Part shown: positions 52,263-60,817 of the stretch, piece after piece
How the letters are laid out: each line of letters starts with the position of its first letter
Position numbering within the stretch: position 1 is the stretch's first letter
Source: Herbaspirillum sp. DW155
GTDB taxonomy: Bacteria > Pseudomonadota > Gammaproteobacteria > Burkholderiales > Burkholderiaceae_D
Assembly (NCBI RefSeq): GCF_037076565.1
Contig: NZ_AP029028.1
Span: 1,674,001 to 1,738,000, forward strand
Direction: 5' to 3'
DNA length: 64,000 bases
Program-made: the position numbers and the translations under genes
Notes under the pieces: model-generated
What the model saw: the letters and a program-made list of their open reading frames with translations, nothing else
Database searches by the model: none
Told to the model about the DNA's origin: nothing

Positions 52263-53099
52263 ATGGCATATCAGGCACTGAAGGCTTATCTGGCCCGCCT
52301 CGATGCGCAGCAGCCCGGCGGCGCAACGTCCTCCAAGGTCTGGCTGGATGAGCAGGGGCGCGCCGCAGGGCGTTTCTTCAATACCTCGCTGACCTCGGCC
52401 TTCCAGCCGGTGCGCAGCTTCGACGATGGCCACATCGTCGCCTGCGAGGCCTTTGCCCGCAGCCATTCGGCCGTCGATGACGGCCTGCATCTGTGGAAGT
52501 TGCTCGACCAGGCCGCCAGCGACGACGAGTCGGTGGAACTGGACCGGCTGTGCCGCATGCTGCACGCCATCAACTATTACCGCCAGGTCGGTGACGACGC
52601 GCCGGAACTGCACCTGTCGGTCCATGCGCGCCTGCTGGCCGCCGTCAACAACAATCACGGCGTGGCCTATCGCCGCATCCTGGAGGCGCTGGAGCTGCCG
52701 CATGAGCGCATCGTGCTGCAACTGCCGGTGGTCACGCCCAACCAGCGCTGGCTGCTCAACTACGTGCTGGACAATTACCGCCGCAATGGTTTTCGCCTGG
52801 GCGTGTCGGCCAATAGTCCGCTGGAGGCGCTGGGCCTGCTCGATAAGGTCAGGCCCGATCTGATCAAGGTCGATGCGCGCGAACTGGCCGATCCCGACAG
52901 CGTGGCCTTGTTGCTGTTGCGGGCGGCCGAGCAGGGGGTGCGCATCTTCTTCAAGCGCGTCGAAAGCCGGGAAGTGTTCGATAAACTGGCCTGGTACTGT
53001 CAGGCACTGGCCCAGTCCACTTTGGCGCAAGGTTATTTGTGGGATATCCCGGCCGCGCGTCTGCCGGACACTTTGCTCGGCCTCAGGGACGCCGCCTGA
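52263..53099 (+). CDS. Degenerate EAL-domain protein
   Basis: 278 residues. It resembles an EAL-domain phosphodiesterase in outline: TSAFQPVRSFDDGHIVACEAFAR (about 44-66), LRLS-like strand LHLSVHARLL, RNGFRLGVSANSPLEALGLL, and LIKVDARELADP. The EAL signature itself is CEAF, and the DDFGTG motif needed for catalysis is replaced by VSANSP, so cyclic-di-GMP hydrolysis is unlikely. It may bind a ligand or protein. It lies between the molbindin gene and a small hydrolase gene inside the sulfur cluster, an unusual place. Confidence 0.75.
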   Translation: MAYQALKAYLARLDAQQPGGATSSKVWLDEQGRAAGRFFNTSLTSAFQPVRSFDDGHIVACEAFARSHSAVDDGLHLWKLLDQAASDDESVELDRLCRMLHAINYYRQVGDDAPELHLSVHARLLAAVNNNHGVAYRRILEALELPHERIVLQLPVVTPNQRWLLNYVLDNYRRNGFRLGVSANSPLEALGLLDKVRPDLIKVDARELADPDSVALLLLRAAEQGVRIFFKRVESREVFDKLAWYCQALAQSTLAQGYLWDIPAARLPDTLLGLRDAA

Positions 53100-53138
53100 G
53101 GCATACTGCATGACTTCTTCCCTTGCTGCGAGGCTTGC

Positions 53139-53723
53139 ATGAGTCTGTCGTCTCCCTCTTCTTCGACTACCCCGGCACGCCTGGCGGATTTTCGCGTGCT
53201 GGTGGCCCCGGGCCTCTCCGACAGCGGGCCGGAGCACTGGCAATCGCGCTGGCAGCGGCTGTATCCGGCCTTCGAGCGGGTCAGGCAGGACGACTGGGAA
53301 ACGCCCGACCTGCCGCGCTGGTCGGCCCGCCTGGGCGAAGTGCTGGCGCGTGATGGGCGGCCTACGGTGATCGTGGCGCACAGCTTCGGCTGCCTGACCA
53401 CGGTGCATCGCACGGCTGCCTTGCAAGCCGCAGCGGAGGGATCGGCCCATCCCATCGTGGCTGCCTTGCTGGTGGCGCCGGCTGATCCGGTCAAGTTCAG
53501 CCTGAGTGCAGCAGTGCGGCACAAGCTGCCGTATCCGGCCCTGGTCGTGGGCAGCGACAACGATCCCTGGATGAGCGCCGAGCGCGCCCGTCACTGGGCC
53601 GAGGCCTGGGGTGCGCAATTCCGTTCGGTGGGCGCACGCGGGCACATCAATTCCGAATCCGGCCTGGGCGACTGGACCGAAGGCCAGCAATGGCTGCTGG
53701 AATTGCTGGAACGCATCGTCTGA
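53139..53723 (+). CDS. RBBP9/YdeN-family alpha/beta hydrolase
   Basis: 194 residues. DUF1057-like small serine hydrolase: LVAPGLSDSGPEHWQSRWQ near the start, the nucleophile elbow VAHSFGCL (Ser at about residue 82), DNDPWMS for the acidic residue and RGHINSESGLGDWTEG carrying the catalytic His. The substrate is unknown. It is 39 bases after the EAL-like gene on the same strand and 170 bases before cysT. Confidence 0.88.
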   Translation: MSLSSPSSSTTPARLADFRVLVAPGLSDSGPEHWQSRWQRLYPAFERVRQDDWETPDLPRWSARLGEVLARDGRPTVIVAHSFGCLTTVHRTAALQAAAEGSAHPIVAALLVAPADPVKFSLSAAVRHKLPYPALVVGSDNDPWMSAERARHWAEAWGAQFRSVGARGHINSESGLGDWTEGQQWLLELLERIV

Positions 53724-53893
53724 AGCTTTTTTCTTCACTTCATTCCGTTACATCTTGAGCGCATCAAGCCGGTTTCCTGCCGTGCTTTATGCGCTTTTCT
53801 TCTAAGGACATGCAAAAAGCTTCGTTCTCTTTATAACTAGTGGGTGCGAATATCGCTCACCTATAGTCGCATTTGTAATAACAAGAGAACGAC

Positions 53894-54784
53894 ATGTCCG
53901 CATCCCCTGTATCCCTTGCCGCCCCCGTGGCCGCGCCAGCGAAGGCTGCCGGCGGCACCAGCCGGCGCGTGCTGCCCGGCTTCCGGCTGTCGCTGGGCTT
54001 CACCATCTTCTACCTGGCGCTGATCGTGCTGATTCCGCTGTCGGCGCTGTTCCTGAAGACCTTCACCCTGACCTGGGGCGGCTTCATCGAGGCGGTGACT
54101 TCGCCGCGTGTGATGGCTTCCTATCGCCTGAGCTTCGGCGCTTCGCTCATCGGCGCCTTTCTCAACGTGATCTTCGGCGGCATCGTGGCCTGGGTGCTGG
54201 TGCGCTATCGCTTCCCCGGCAAGCGCATCATCGATGCCCTGGTGGACCTGCCTTTCGCCTTGCCCACTGCGGTTGCCGGCATCGCCCTGACCACGCTGTA
54301 TTCGCAGAACGGCTGGCTGGGCAAGCTGCTCGCGCCCTTGGGCATCAAGGTCGCCTTCACCCCGCTGGGCGTACTGGTGGCGCTGACCTTCATCGGTCTG
54401 CCCTTCGTGGTGCGTACCGTGCAACCGGTGCTGGAAGAAGCCGAGCGCGAGCTTGAAGAAGCCGCCGCCAGCCTCGGTGCCAGCCGCTGGCAGACCTTTA
54501 CGCGGGTGATCTTCCCGACCGTGCTGCCGGCCCTCTTGACCGGGTTTGCGCTGGCCTTTGCGCGCGCTTCCGGTGAATACGGCTCGGTGGTCTTCATCGC
54601 CGGCAACATGCCCATGGTCTCGGAAATCACCCCTTTGTTCATCGTCACCAAGCTGGAGCAATACGACTACGCCGGTGCGACCGCCATTGCGATGGTGATG
54701 CTGCTGGTTTCCTTCATCCTGCTGTTGACCATCAATCTGCTGCAAGCCTGGACCCGCAAGCGCGGCCAGCCGGAAAGGATCTGA
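53894..54784 (+). CDS. cysT: Sulfate/thiosulfate ABC transporter permease CysT
   Basis: 296 residues with six membrane segments. The ATPase-contact EAA motif is [21 protein letters not shown] pattern; [21 protein letters not shown] is typical of CysT/CysU. The N-terminus has an Ala-rich tail. It forms the membrane channel with CysW. It is the first of cysT-W-A-cysB; an AT-rich leader before it (53810-53885) probably carries the promoter. Confidence 0.95.
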   Translation: MSASPVSLAAPVAAPAKAAGGTSRRVLPGFRLSLGFTIFYLALIVLIPLSALFLKTFTLTWGGFIEAVTSPRVMASYRLSFGASLIGAFLNVIFGGIVAWVLVRYRFPGKRIIDALVDLPFALPTAVAGIALTTLYSQNGWLGKLLAPLGIKVAFTPLGVLVALTFIGLPFVVRTVQPVLEEAERELEEAAASLGASRWQTFTRVIFPTVLPALLTGFALAFARASGEYGSVVFIAGNMPMVSEITPLFIVTKLEQYDYAGATAIAMVMLLVSFILLLTINLLQAWTRKRGQPERI

Positions 54785-54785
54785 G

Positions 54786-55676
54786 ATGAGTGCTGCCCCG
54801 CAAGCCAACGCGATTGCCCGTGGCGAGCCGCCGCTGACACCCGGTGCCATCACCGAACCCTGGTGGGTGCGTGCGCTCTTGATCGGCATCGCGCTGGTGT
54901 TCCTGACGCTGTTTCTGTTCGTGCCGCTGGTGTCGGTGTTCTACGAGGCGCTGCGCAAGGGCTGGGATGTCTATGTCGCCTCCATCACCGAGGACGATGC
55001 CTGGTCCGCCATCAAGCTGACCGTCATCACTGCCGCCATCGCCGTGCCGCTGAACCTGGTCTTCGGCGTGGCCGCCGCCTGGGCCATTGCCAAGTTCGAG
55101 TTCCGCGGCAAGAACCTGCTGCTGACCCTGATCGACCTGCCGTTCTCGGTCTCGCCGGTGATCTCGGGCCTGATCTATGTGCTGCTGTTCGGCCTGCAGG
55201 GCTACTTCGGCCCGTGGCTGCGCGAGCATGACATCAAGATTCTCTTCGCCGTGCCGGGCATCGTGCTGGCCACCATCTTCGTGACCTTCCCGTTCGTGGC
55301 GCGCGAACTGATCCCGCTGATGCAGTCGCAGGGCAGCGAGGAAGAAGAAGCCGCGCTGGTCCTGGGCGCCTCCGGCTGGCGCACCTTCTGGCACGTCACG
55401 CTGCCCAACATCAAGTGGGGCCTGCTGTATGGCGTGATCCTCTGCAACGCCCGCGCCATGGGCGAGTTCGGCGCCGTCTCGGTGGTCTCCGGCCACATTC
55501 GCGGCGAGACCAATACCATCCCGCTGCAGGTCGAGATCCTCTATAACGAATTCAACATCACCGGCGCCTTTGCCGTGGCTTCGCTGCTGGCCTTCCTGGC
55601 GCTGGTCACGCTGGCCGTCAAGAGTGTCATCGAATGGCGGCTGCACCAGCAGCACAGCGCCAGCGAACAAGCTTAA
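54786..55676 (+). CDS. cysW: Sulfate/thiosulfate ABC transporter permease CysW
   Basis: 296 residues, six membrane segments. [23 protein letters not shown] pattern in the EAA loop and [21 protein letters not shown] of the CysW group. It starts two bases after the cysT stop, so the two subunits are translationally coupled. Confidence 0.95.
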   Translation: MSAAPQANAIARGEPPLTPGAITEPWWVRALLIGIALVFLTLFLFVPLVSVFYEALRKGWDVYVASITEDDAWSAIKLTVITAAIAVPLNLVFGVAAAWAIAKFEFRGKNLLLTLIDLPFSVSPVISGLIYVLLFGLQGYFGPWLREHDIKILFAVPGIVLATIFVTFPFVARELIPLMQSQGSEEEEAALVLGASGWRTFWHVTLPNIKWGLLYGVILCNARAMGEFGAVSVVSGHIRGETNTIPLQVEILYNEFNITGAFAVASLLAFLALVTLAVKSVIEWRLHQQHSASEQA

Positions 55677-55685
55677 GGAGTCATC

Positions 55686-56765
55686 ATGAGCATCGAAGTC
55701 CATCACATCCAGAAGCGTTTCGGCAGCTTCACCGCGCTCAACGACGTGTCCCTCAATTTCCCGGCGGGCGAACTGACGGCCTTGCTGGGCCCCTCCGGCT
55801 GCGGCAAGACCACGCTCTTGCGCATCATCGCCGGTCTGGAATCGCCCGATTCGGGTCAGGTGCTGCTCGATGGCGAAGACGCCTCGGCGCGTCACGTGCG
55901 TGAACGTCAGGTCGGTTTCGTGTTCCAGCACTATGCGCTGTTCAAGCACATGACCGTGTTCGAGAACATCGCCTTCGGCCTGCGTGTGAAACCGCGTGCG
56001 CAGCGTCCCTCGGAGGCCGTCATCCGCGAGAAGGTCAAGCGCCTGCTGGAGCTGGTGCAGCTGGACTGGCTGGCCGACCGCTATCCGCCGCAACTCTCGG
56101 GCGGCCAGCGCCAGCGTATCGCGCTGGCCCGTGCACTGGCCGTGGAGCCGCGCGTGCTGCTGCTGGACGAACCCTTTGGCGCCCTCGATGCCAAGGTGCG
56201 CAAGGAACTGCGCCGCTGGCTGCGCCGCCTGCATGATGAACTGCACGTCACCAGCATCTTCGTCACCCACGACCAGGAAGAAGCGCTGGAAGTGGCCGAC
56301 CAGGTGGTGCTGATGAACAAGGGACAAGTGGAGCAGATCGGCACGCCCGAGACGGTGTACAACCATCCCGCTTCGCCTTTCGTCTACGGCTTCCTGGGCA
56401 ATGTGAACCTGTTCCACGGCCGTCTGCATGAAGGCGTACTGGATGCCGGTGGCGCGCGCTTCGCAGCGCCCGGCCACGATGATATCCGCGATGCGGCCGG
56501 GGTCGGTTTCGTGCGTCCGCATGATCTCGATGTGGAGCGTTATTCCCCCGGTGCCGAAGGCATCGTGGTGCAACTGCGTCGTGCACACGCCATCGGCCCG
56601 CTGGCGCAACTGGAGCTGGAACGCGATGACAATGCCGAGCTGATCGAAGCCGTCATTCCCAATGAACGGTTTGCGCAACTGGGCTTGAAGAATGGCGAGA
56701 CCCTGGTCGTGCGTCCGCGTCGCCTGCAGGTCTTCGCGCAGAAACAAGGAGGGCAGGCACGATGA
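55686..56765 (+). CDS. cysA: Sulfate/thiosulfate ABC transporter ATPase CysA
   Basis: 359 residues. Walker [10 protein letters not shown] (about 36-44), Q-loop VFQHYALF, signature LSGGQRQR, Walker [14 protein letters not shown], and a C-terminal TOBE-like regulatory region ([14 protein letters not shown]). It powers CysTW sulfate uptake. Its stop overlaps the start of cysB (ATGA). Confidence 0.96.
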   Translation: MSIEVHHIQKRFGSFTALNDVSLNFPAGELTALLGPSGCGKTTLLRIIAGLESPDSGQVLLDGEDASARHVRERQVGFVFQHYALFKHMTVFENIAFGLRVKPRAQRPSEAVIREKVKRLLELVQLDWLADRYPPQLSGGQRQRIALARALAVEPRVLLLDEPFGALDAKVRKELRRWLRRLHDELHVTSIFVTHDQEEALEVADQVVLMNKGQVEQIGTPETVYNHPASPFVYGFLGNVNLFHGRLHEGVLDAGGARFAAPGHDDIRDAAGVGFVRPHDLDVERYSPGAEGIVVQLRRAHAIGPLAQLELERDDNAELIEAVIPNERFAQLGLKNGETLVVRPRRLQVFAQKQGGQAR

Positions 56766-57697
56766 ATTTCCAGCAGCTGCGTTCCATCCGCGAAGCCGCG
56801 CGCTGCGGCTTCAACCTGACCGAAGTGGCCAATGTGCTCTTCACCTCGCAACCCGGCGTGAGCCGCCAGATCCGCGAGCTCGAAGAAGAACTGGGCGTGG
56901 AAATCTTCGAGCGCAACGGCAAGCGCCTGACCGGCCTGACCGAACCCGGCAAGGGCATCCTGGGCATCGTCGAGCGGCTCCTGCTGGAAGCCGAGAACCT
57001 GCGCCGCGCCAGCAAGGAATACGCCGGCGAGCAGAGCGGCACGCTCTCCATTGCCACCACCCACACCCAGGCGCGCTACGTGCTGCCGCGCGTGGTGCAG
57101 GCTTTCCGCGATGCCTTCCCGCAGGTGCGCATCGCCCTGCAGCAGAGCGCGCCGGAACACATCGCCGAATGGGTCATCTCGGGCAAGGCCGATATCGGCA
57201 TCGCCACCGAAGGCCTGTCGCAATTCAAGGAGCTGGTGTCTTTCCCCTGTTATACGTGGAGCCACGTGATCGTGGTGCCGCAAGGCCACCCGCTGCTGGG
57301 GCTGGAACAGGTCTCGCTGGAAGACCTGGGCACCTGGCCGCTCATCACCTATGACGTCGGCTTTACCGGCCGTGGCCACATCGATGAAGCCTTCCGCCAG
57401 GCCGGCATCGAGCCCGACATCGTATTGACCGCCATGGATTCCGACGTGATCCAGCAATACGTCTCGCTGGGCATGGGCGTGGGTCTGGTGGCCTCGATGG
57501 CGGTGGACCAGGGCAAGCACACGGACATGGTGGCCATCAATGCCTCGCACCTGTTCAAGGCCAACATCGCCCGTCTGGCGGTGCGGCGCGGCGCCTATCT
57601 GCGCGGCTATGCCTTCGATTTCATCCAGCAGTTCGCGCCCGATCTCAAGCGTGCCGATATCGTCAATGCGCTCAATGAGGCCAATGCGCAGCCGTAA
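56762..57697 (+). CDS. cysB: LysR-type sulfur regulator CysB
   Basis: 311 residues. The N-terminal helix-turn-helix starts [20 protein letters not shown] and has [12 protein letters not shown]. Inducer-site residues Thr100, Thr102 and Gln103 in [11 protein letters not shown] match the known CysB site for sulfate / N-acetylserine. It activates cysteine-biosynthesis and sulfur-uptake genes in sulfur limitation. It is encoded at the end of the sulfate transport operon, overlapping cysA by four bases, so transporter and regulator levels are linked. Confidence 0.94.
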   Translation: MNFQQLRSIREAARCGFNLTEVANVLFTSQPGVSRQIRELEEELGVEIFERNGKRLTGLTEPGKGILGIVERLLLEAENLRRASKEYAGEQSGTLSIATTHTQARYVLPRVVQAFRDAFPQVRIALQQSAPEHIAEWVISGKADIGIATEGLSQFKELVSFPCYTWSHVIVVPQGHPLLGLEQVSLEDLGTWPLITYDVGFTGRGHIDEAFRQAGIEPDIVLTAMDSDVIQQYVSLGMGVGLVASMAVDQGKHTDMVAINASHLFKANIARLAVRRGAYLRGYAFDFIQQFAPDLKRADIVNALNEANAQP

Positions 57698-57709
57698 GCG
57701 GTGAGCGTA

Positions 57710-57883
57710 TTACAGGTTCTTGCGATAGACGATGAAGCCCGAATCGATGGCCAGCGTGTCATAAAGCCGGCGCGCCCGGGCGTTGGTGTGATGGGTATGC
57801 CAGTACACTCGCTCGGCGCCATCGGCGGCGTACCGGTACAGTTCTTCGATCAGCGCGCGGCTGACGTCGCAGTATAACTGTAC
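57710..57883 (-). pseudogene. C-terminal remnant of a GNAT acetyltransferase
   Basis: About 50 codons are recognisable: ALIEELYRYAADGAERVYWH, then TNARARRLYDTLAIDSGFI, the usual end of GNAT enzymes in which the Asn-Ala-Arg-Arg-Leu-Tyr pattern contacts CoA. The first two thirds of the domain are missing, and a terminator hairpin stands where they should be. It is probably the product of a deletion downstream of cysB. A small functional gene is unlikely since no start or ribosome site is evident. Confidence 0.65.
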
Positions 57884-57910
57884 CGGGCCACTTCGCCTGA
57901 CTGTCATGAC

Positions 57911-57947
57911 AAAGGCCGGAAAGTGTCTGCACACTGTCCGGCCTTTG
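57911..57947. terminator. Bidirectional terminator candidate
   Basis: Stem AAAGGCCGG / CCGGCCTTT with an inner pairing AGTGT / ACACT and a small loop, about 14 pairs. TTTGTCTTTG follows on +. It serves the cysB unit (+) and the small gene at 57972 (-). Confidence 0.75.
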
Positions 57948-57971
57948 TCTTTGTTGCCAGCGTCGTTACGC

Positions 57972-58178
57972 TCAGACCGTACGGGTCGGTGTCGTGGTGA
58001 TGGTGCTGGAATCTGTACTGCTGGGTTGCGAGGCAGTGGACTGGGCCACTTGCGTGGACTGTGTGGTGGCCTTCAGGAGGTCGTTGAAATTGACACCCTG
58101 CTTCTTCGGCGCCTGCTGGGCAGCGGCAGTAGTGTTGGTGTTGGTTTGATGGACGTTGGAAACGGAATTGATCGACAT
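57972..58178 (-). CDS. Small Thr/Ser/Gln-rich protein of unknown function
   Basis: 68 residues from the ATG at 58178, which has a strong GAGGAG ribosome site nine bases upstream. The composition is low-complexity: MSINSVSNVHQTNTNTTAAA, a basic-polar centre KKQGVNFNDLLKAT and a Ser/Thr/Gln tail ending TTTPTRTV. No signal or membrane segment. The strong start and the terminator after it suggest a real gene. I do not recognise a family; the polar tail resembles secreted or flagellar/type III-associated small proteins, but that is only an impression. Confidence 0.6.
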   Translation of the reverse strand: MSINSVSNVHQTNTNTTAAAQQAPKKQGVNFNDLLKATTQSTQVAQSTASQPSSTDSSTITTTPTRTV

Positions 58179-58338
58179 GCGTGCACTCCTCAAGTAAGGC
58201 TGTCACCCGGGCCTGCGCCCAGACCGGTATTGCCGGGGCAGTATAGGCGCGCACCAGGAGCTTGCTGCGCCCGCTTACTTAAACTTGCGGATCTTTACCT
58301 GTATCGCGTGGACTGTCGGTGCGCGTCTTTACGGCCGC

Positions 58339-59172
58339 TTATCTGCGCAGGCGTGCAGCGCATTGATCGCGCAAGCGGGTGTCTTCGGGGGCATCGTCGT
58401 CGCTCTGGGCGGCAGCAGCCGGATGCACGCATTGCCGGTAGCGCGCGACATAGCGCTCGAACTCGGCGCGCGCCTGTGCCTTGGGCAGGCTCACCAGCGT
58501 CTGGATGAAGCTGCGGCTGCCGATTTCGAAGTGCTGGTAGTCGATGGGCTGCTTCCACTGGCCGCCCCAGACCAGGAAACCATGTTCATAAAACACGCTG
58601 ATGACTTCCTCGGCCATGCCGGGCCGTGGCGGCGTGCGCTGCAGCCAGGCCGCGCCCTGCGGCGGCAGGACTTCCTGCTGCGGGCTGCCGGCCTGGCTGA
58701 CGTAGGGATTCTGCAGGGGATTGATGTCGATGGCCGCGCCATAGGCATGCTTGGACCAGCCGCCGCCCCCGGTCACCGGCCGGCCGTTGAAGGCGGAGCT
58801 GTTGTTGTCGGCCATCGAGCGCTGGTCATCGCCCTCGTAGGCTTCCAGCGCGCGGGCGCCGGCCAGCGGGAAGGAGCGCAGCAGCAGTTCGCCGAACAGT
58901 GACTCCACTTGCGGCGCCACCGCATCCAGCACCACCACGGCGCCTTGCCGGGTCGCGCCGTCGAAGTCCGTGTAGTCGAAGCTCACGGTGGCCAGGCGGG
59001 AGCAGGGTACGGGATTACCCGCCGTGATGACCTTGCTGGCCTGCATCCGGGCGCATTGCGCGGGCGATACCGGTGTGATCCCGGCATGGGCGGCAGTGGG
59101 GAGCGTCATGGCCAGCATGAGGGCCGGCAAGGCGATGACAAGGGCAGGGAAGCGGGCGGTGAAGGTCGTCAT
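58339..59172 (-). CDS. M15-family peptidase (extensin-like/VanY type), exported
   Basis: 277 residues, with a signal peptide (to about residue 30, TAAHA). Zinc motifs of the extensin-like C-terminal / M15 group: SKHAYGAAIDINPLQNPY (His and Asp ligands) and DYQHFEIGSRSF (third ligand His). SMADNNSSAFNGRPVTGGG precedes the first motif. It probably cleaves D-Ala-containing peptidoglycan peptides in the periplasm. The ATG at 59172 starts the signal peptide; the frame is open far upstream but without plausible sequence. The C-terminal tail is basic and Ala-rich. Confidence 0.83.
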   Translation of the reverse strand: MTTFTARFPALVIALPALMLAMTLPTAAHAGITPVSPAQCARMQASKVITAGNPVPCSRLATVSFDYTDFDGATRQGAVVVLDAVAPQVESLFGELLLRSFPLAGARALEAYEGDDQRSMADNNSSAFNGRPVTGGGGWSKHAYGAAIDINPLQNPYVSQAGSPQQEVLPPQGAAWLQRTPPRPGMAEEVISVFYEHGFLVWGGQWKQPIDYQHFEIGSRSFIQTLVSLPKAQARAEFERYVARYRQCVHPAAAAQSDDDAPEDTRLRDQCAARLRR

Positions 59173-59391
59173 GGAGGGCGATGATACGGCTTTTTGGGGT
59201 GAAGAAGTGTTGTCATCAAAATCACATTGCCTGCGATGGCTGACATGAAGATGCGCCGTTTTCTGACAGCCTGAGACCGCCAGAGCGGGAATAATCGGTG
59301 TCCAGAAGCTGTCGAATCCGGGCAAGCACGCATGCCGTGCTTGGTTCAGTGCATTTCGGCAAATCCCATCAACAACCTTTGGAGGCAACAT

Positions 59392-59670
59392 ATGCAGATT
59401 CGCCACACCCTCTTGGCTGCCGCCGTATTCACCGCTGTCCTGGCCGGTTGCAACAAGCGCGACGAAGCGCCGGCAACCCCGGCCGCCACCCCGCCGGCCG
59501 CATCCGAGCCGGCACCGGCAAGCAGCACCCCGACCACTCCGGCACCGGCTGACTCCGGTACCGCTGGCGGCTCGACCGCCACCCCGGCCGCCCCGACTCC
59601 GACCACGCCATCGGATTCCTCGACCACCAGCCCGAGCACGCCGGGCGGCAACGCCGGTACGCAAAAGTAA
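59392..59670 (+). CDS. Small Pro/Thr/Ala-rich lipoprotein
   Basis: 92 residues. The signal ends in the lipobox VLAGC (Cys at about 20) followed by NKRDEA; the mature part is nearly all Pro, Ala, Thr, Ser and Gly (e.g. TPAAPTPTTPSDSSTT), an extended unstructured chain. The residues after Cys do not include Asp at +2, so outer membrane location is likely. TTTGGAGG before the ATG is a strong ribosome site. Function unknown; a spacer or surface-coat role is possible. A perfect 12-base-stem terminator follows. Confidence 0.78.
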   Translation: MQIRHTLLAAAVFTAVLAGCNKRDEAPATPAATPPAASEPAPASSTPTTPAPADSGTAGGSTATPAAPTPTTPSDSSTTSPSTPGGNAGTQK

Positions 59671-59750
59671 GCGCAGCACCGACTACAACAAGAGCCAACA
59701 AGAACGGCAAGAACCGCACCCATCTCCCGCAGTGGGAACAGCACTGCAAT

Positions 59751-59785
59751 GCGCCGCAACAGGTAACTGTTGCGGCGCTTTCTTT
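59751..59785 (+). terminator. Rho-independent terminator after the lipoprotein gene
   Basis: Perfect stem GCGCCGCAACAG / CTGTTGCGGCGC with loop GTAA, followed by TTTCTTTT. Confidence 0.92.
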
Positions 59786-59889
59786 TGGGCGGGAGGATGG
59801 CGCAATGGCGTATCTGGCGCAGCAGATGAAGCGGCTTTCCTGGCACCTGGCCGCGAGGCCCGAACAGGCCATGCGGGTGAAAAATCTTT

Positions 59890-59999
59890 CCGAACTTTTT
59901 TTTGCGGCCCGCAGTCGTACAGGTGGTTGAACTGTTCCTTCAACCTCCCTCTTGATAGGGAACTTGCCCGCAGTTCATTGGCTGCGGGCTTTTTTTGCC
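59890..59999 (+). ncRNA. Structured RNA / sRNA candidate ending in its own terminator
   Basis: No coding region fits here. On the + strand a stem GGTTGAA / TTCAACC (59925-59931, 59939-59945; extended by GG/CC across a T-T mismatch) has the loop CTGTTCC. The loop word GTTCC (59934-59938) can pair with GGAAC (59959-59963), giving a pseudoknot or an alternative hairpin. Just after it comes a perfect terminator GCCCGCAG / CTGCGGGC (59966-59973, 59982-59989) with T7. The previous gene already has a terminator at 59751, so a separate transcript is implied. The 5' end and promoter are not resolved. Confidence 0.45.
59966..59996 (+). terminator. Strong rho-independent terminator
   Basis: Stem GCCCGCAG / CTGCGGGC, 8-base loop, T7 on the + strand only. 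It faces away from the minus-strand gene that ends at 60011, so it must serve a + strand transcript. Confidence 0.9.
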
Positions 60000-60010
60000 T
60001 GGCTTTCCGG

Positions 60011-60817
60011 CTACTTCCCCGCGTGCGGCTTCACCACCGCAATCATGGCCCCGAACGCCGGACCCATATTGGCTTCCAGCGTGGGATACATGCGCGAGAT
60101 GCTGCCATCCAGGTACAAAGCGTCACTGCACTTGAGTTCATCACGAAGGAAACTGGCGAAATCGTAGAAGCTGATCGGATTGCGCGCGATGGCCAGGGTG
60201 ACGATGCCGGCCGCGTCCAGGCACACCGCGTTGCGCACCACCGTATTGGCCGAGGCCGGGTCGAAGCGGGGATTGATCTTGCCGTCCACGATCATCAGCG
60301 GGCCCGATTGCGTGGCATAGCGCGTCACGCCATTCCACAGGCCCAGTTCGGCCTGGTAGTCGTCGGTCTCGACGATATAGGCCTGCCGCTCGCTGAGCAC
60401 GAACACGCCATTGGGTTGCAGATAGAAATTGCCATAGGCGTTCTTGCGCGTATTGAGCTTGCGCAACTGGTTGCCGCCTTCCACGTACAGCCCCAGCGGT
60501 TGCAACTGCTTGTCGTAGATGCCGGCATTGGTGGCGCACACCATCTCCTGCCCCTGGCTGCGCAGATGCGCGTCGAGCCGGCTGAAGTTGCCCAGCGGCG
60601 TGCCGCTGGCGTCCTTCCAGTACATGCGGATGGTGTCGCTGCGCGGATCGGCGCGGCAGGTGCTGATGAAGACCTGGTGATACTGGTACTGGCGAATCTC
60701 GGCAGCCCCGGCCCGGAGGCAGCCCAGCATCAGGACAGCGAGCGCCAGCAGGCGCAGCAAGGGGAGGCAAAGGCCGGTGCGGGTGTCTGTGCGGTGGCGG
60801 AAAGGGGAGTGAAGCAT
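60011..60817 (-). CDS. Exported phosphodiester-glycosidase (NAGPA-domain) protein
   Basis: 268 residues with a signal peptide (to about 39, LRAGAAE). NAGPA/DUF2233 pattern: VCATNAGIYDKQLQPLGLYV, NFYLQPNGVFVLSE, QSGPLMIVDGKINPRFDP, and RNAVCLDAAGIVTLAIA with CSDALYLDGSISRMY near the end. It is predicted to work on a phosphodiester-linked sugar in the envelope or outside the cell; substrate unknown. The ATG at 60817 is preferred over longer starts, which lack a signal peptide of sensible shape. Confidence 0.82.
   Translation of the reverse strand: MLHSPFRHRTDTRTGLCLPLLRLLALAVLMLGCLRAGAAEIRQYQYHQVFISTCRADPRSDTIRMYWKDASGTPLGNFSRLDAHLRSQGQEMVCATNAGIYDKQLQPLGLYVEGGNQLRKLNTRKNAYGNFYLQPNGVFVLSERQAYIVETDDYQAELGLWNGVTRYATQSGPLMIVDGKINPRFDPASANTVVRNAVCLDAAGIVTLAIARNPISFYDFASFLRDELKCSDALYLDGSISRMYPTLEANMGPAFGAMIAVVKPHAGK

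Noticed and set aside
54732..56747. 671-codon minus-strand frame opposite cysW and cysA
   Set aside because: Antisense shadow of two well-defined transporter genes, His/Gln-rich and without domains.
58339..59679. Extended 446-codon version of the M15 peptidase
   Set aside because: The added 169 codons are a Gly/Arg/Ala-rich antisense of the lipoprotein gene; the signal peptide begins at the ATG at 59172.
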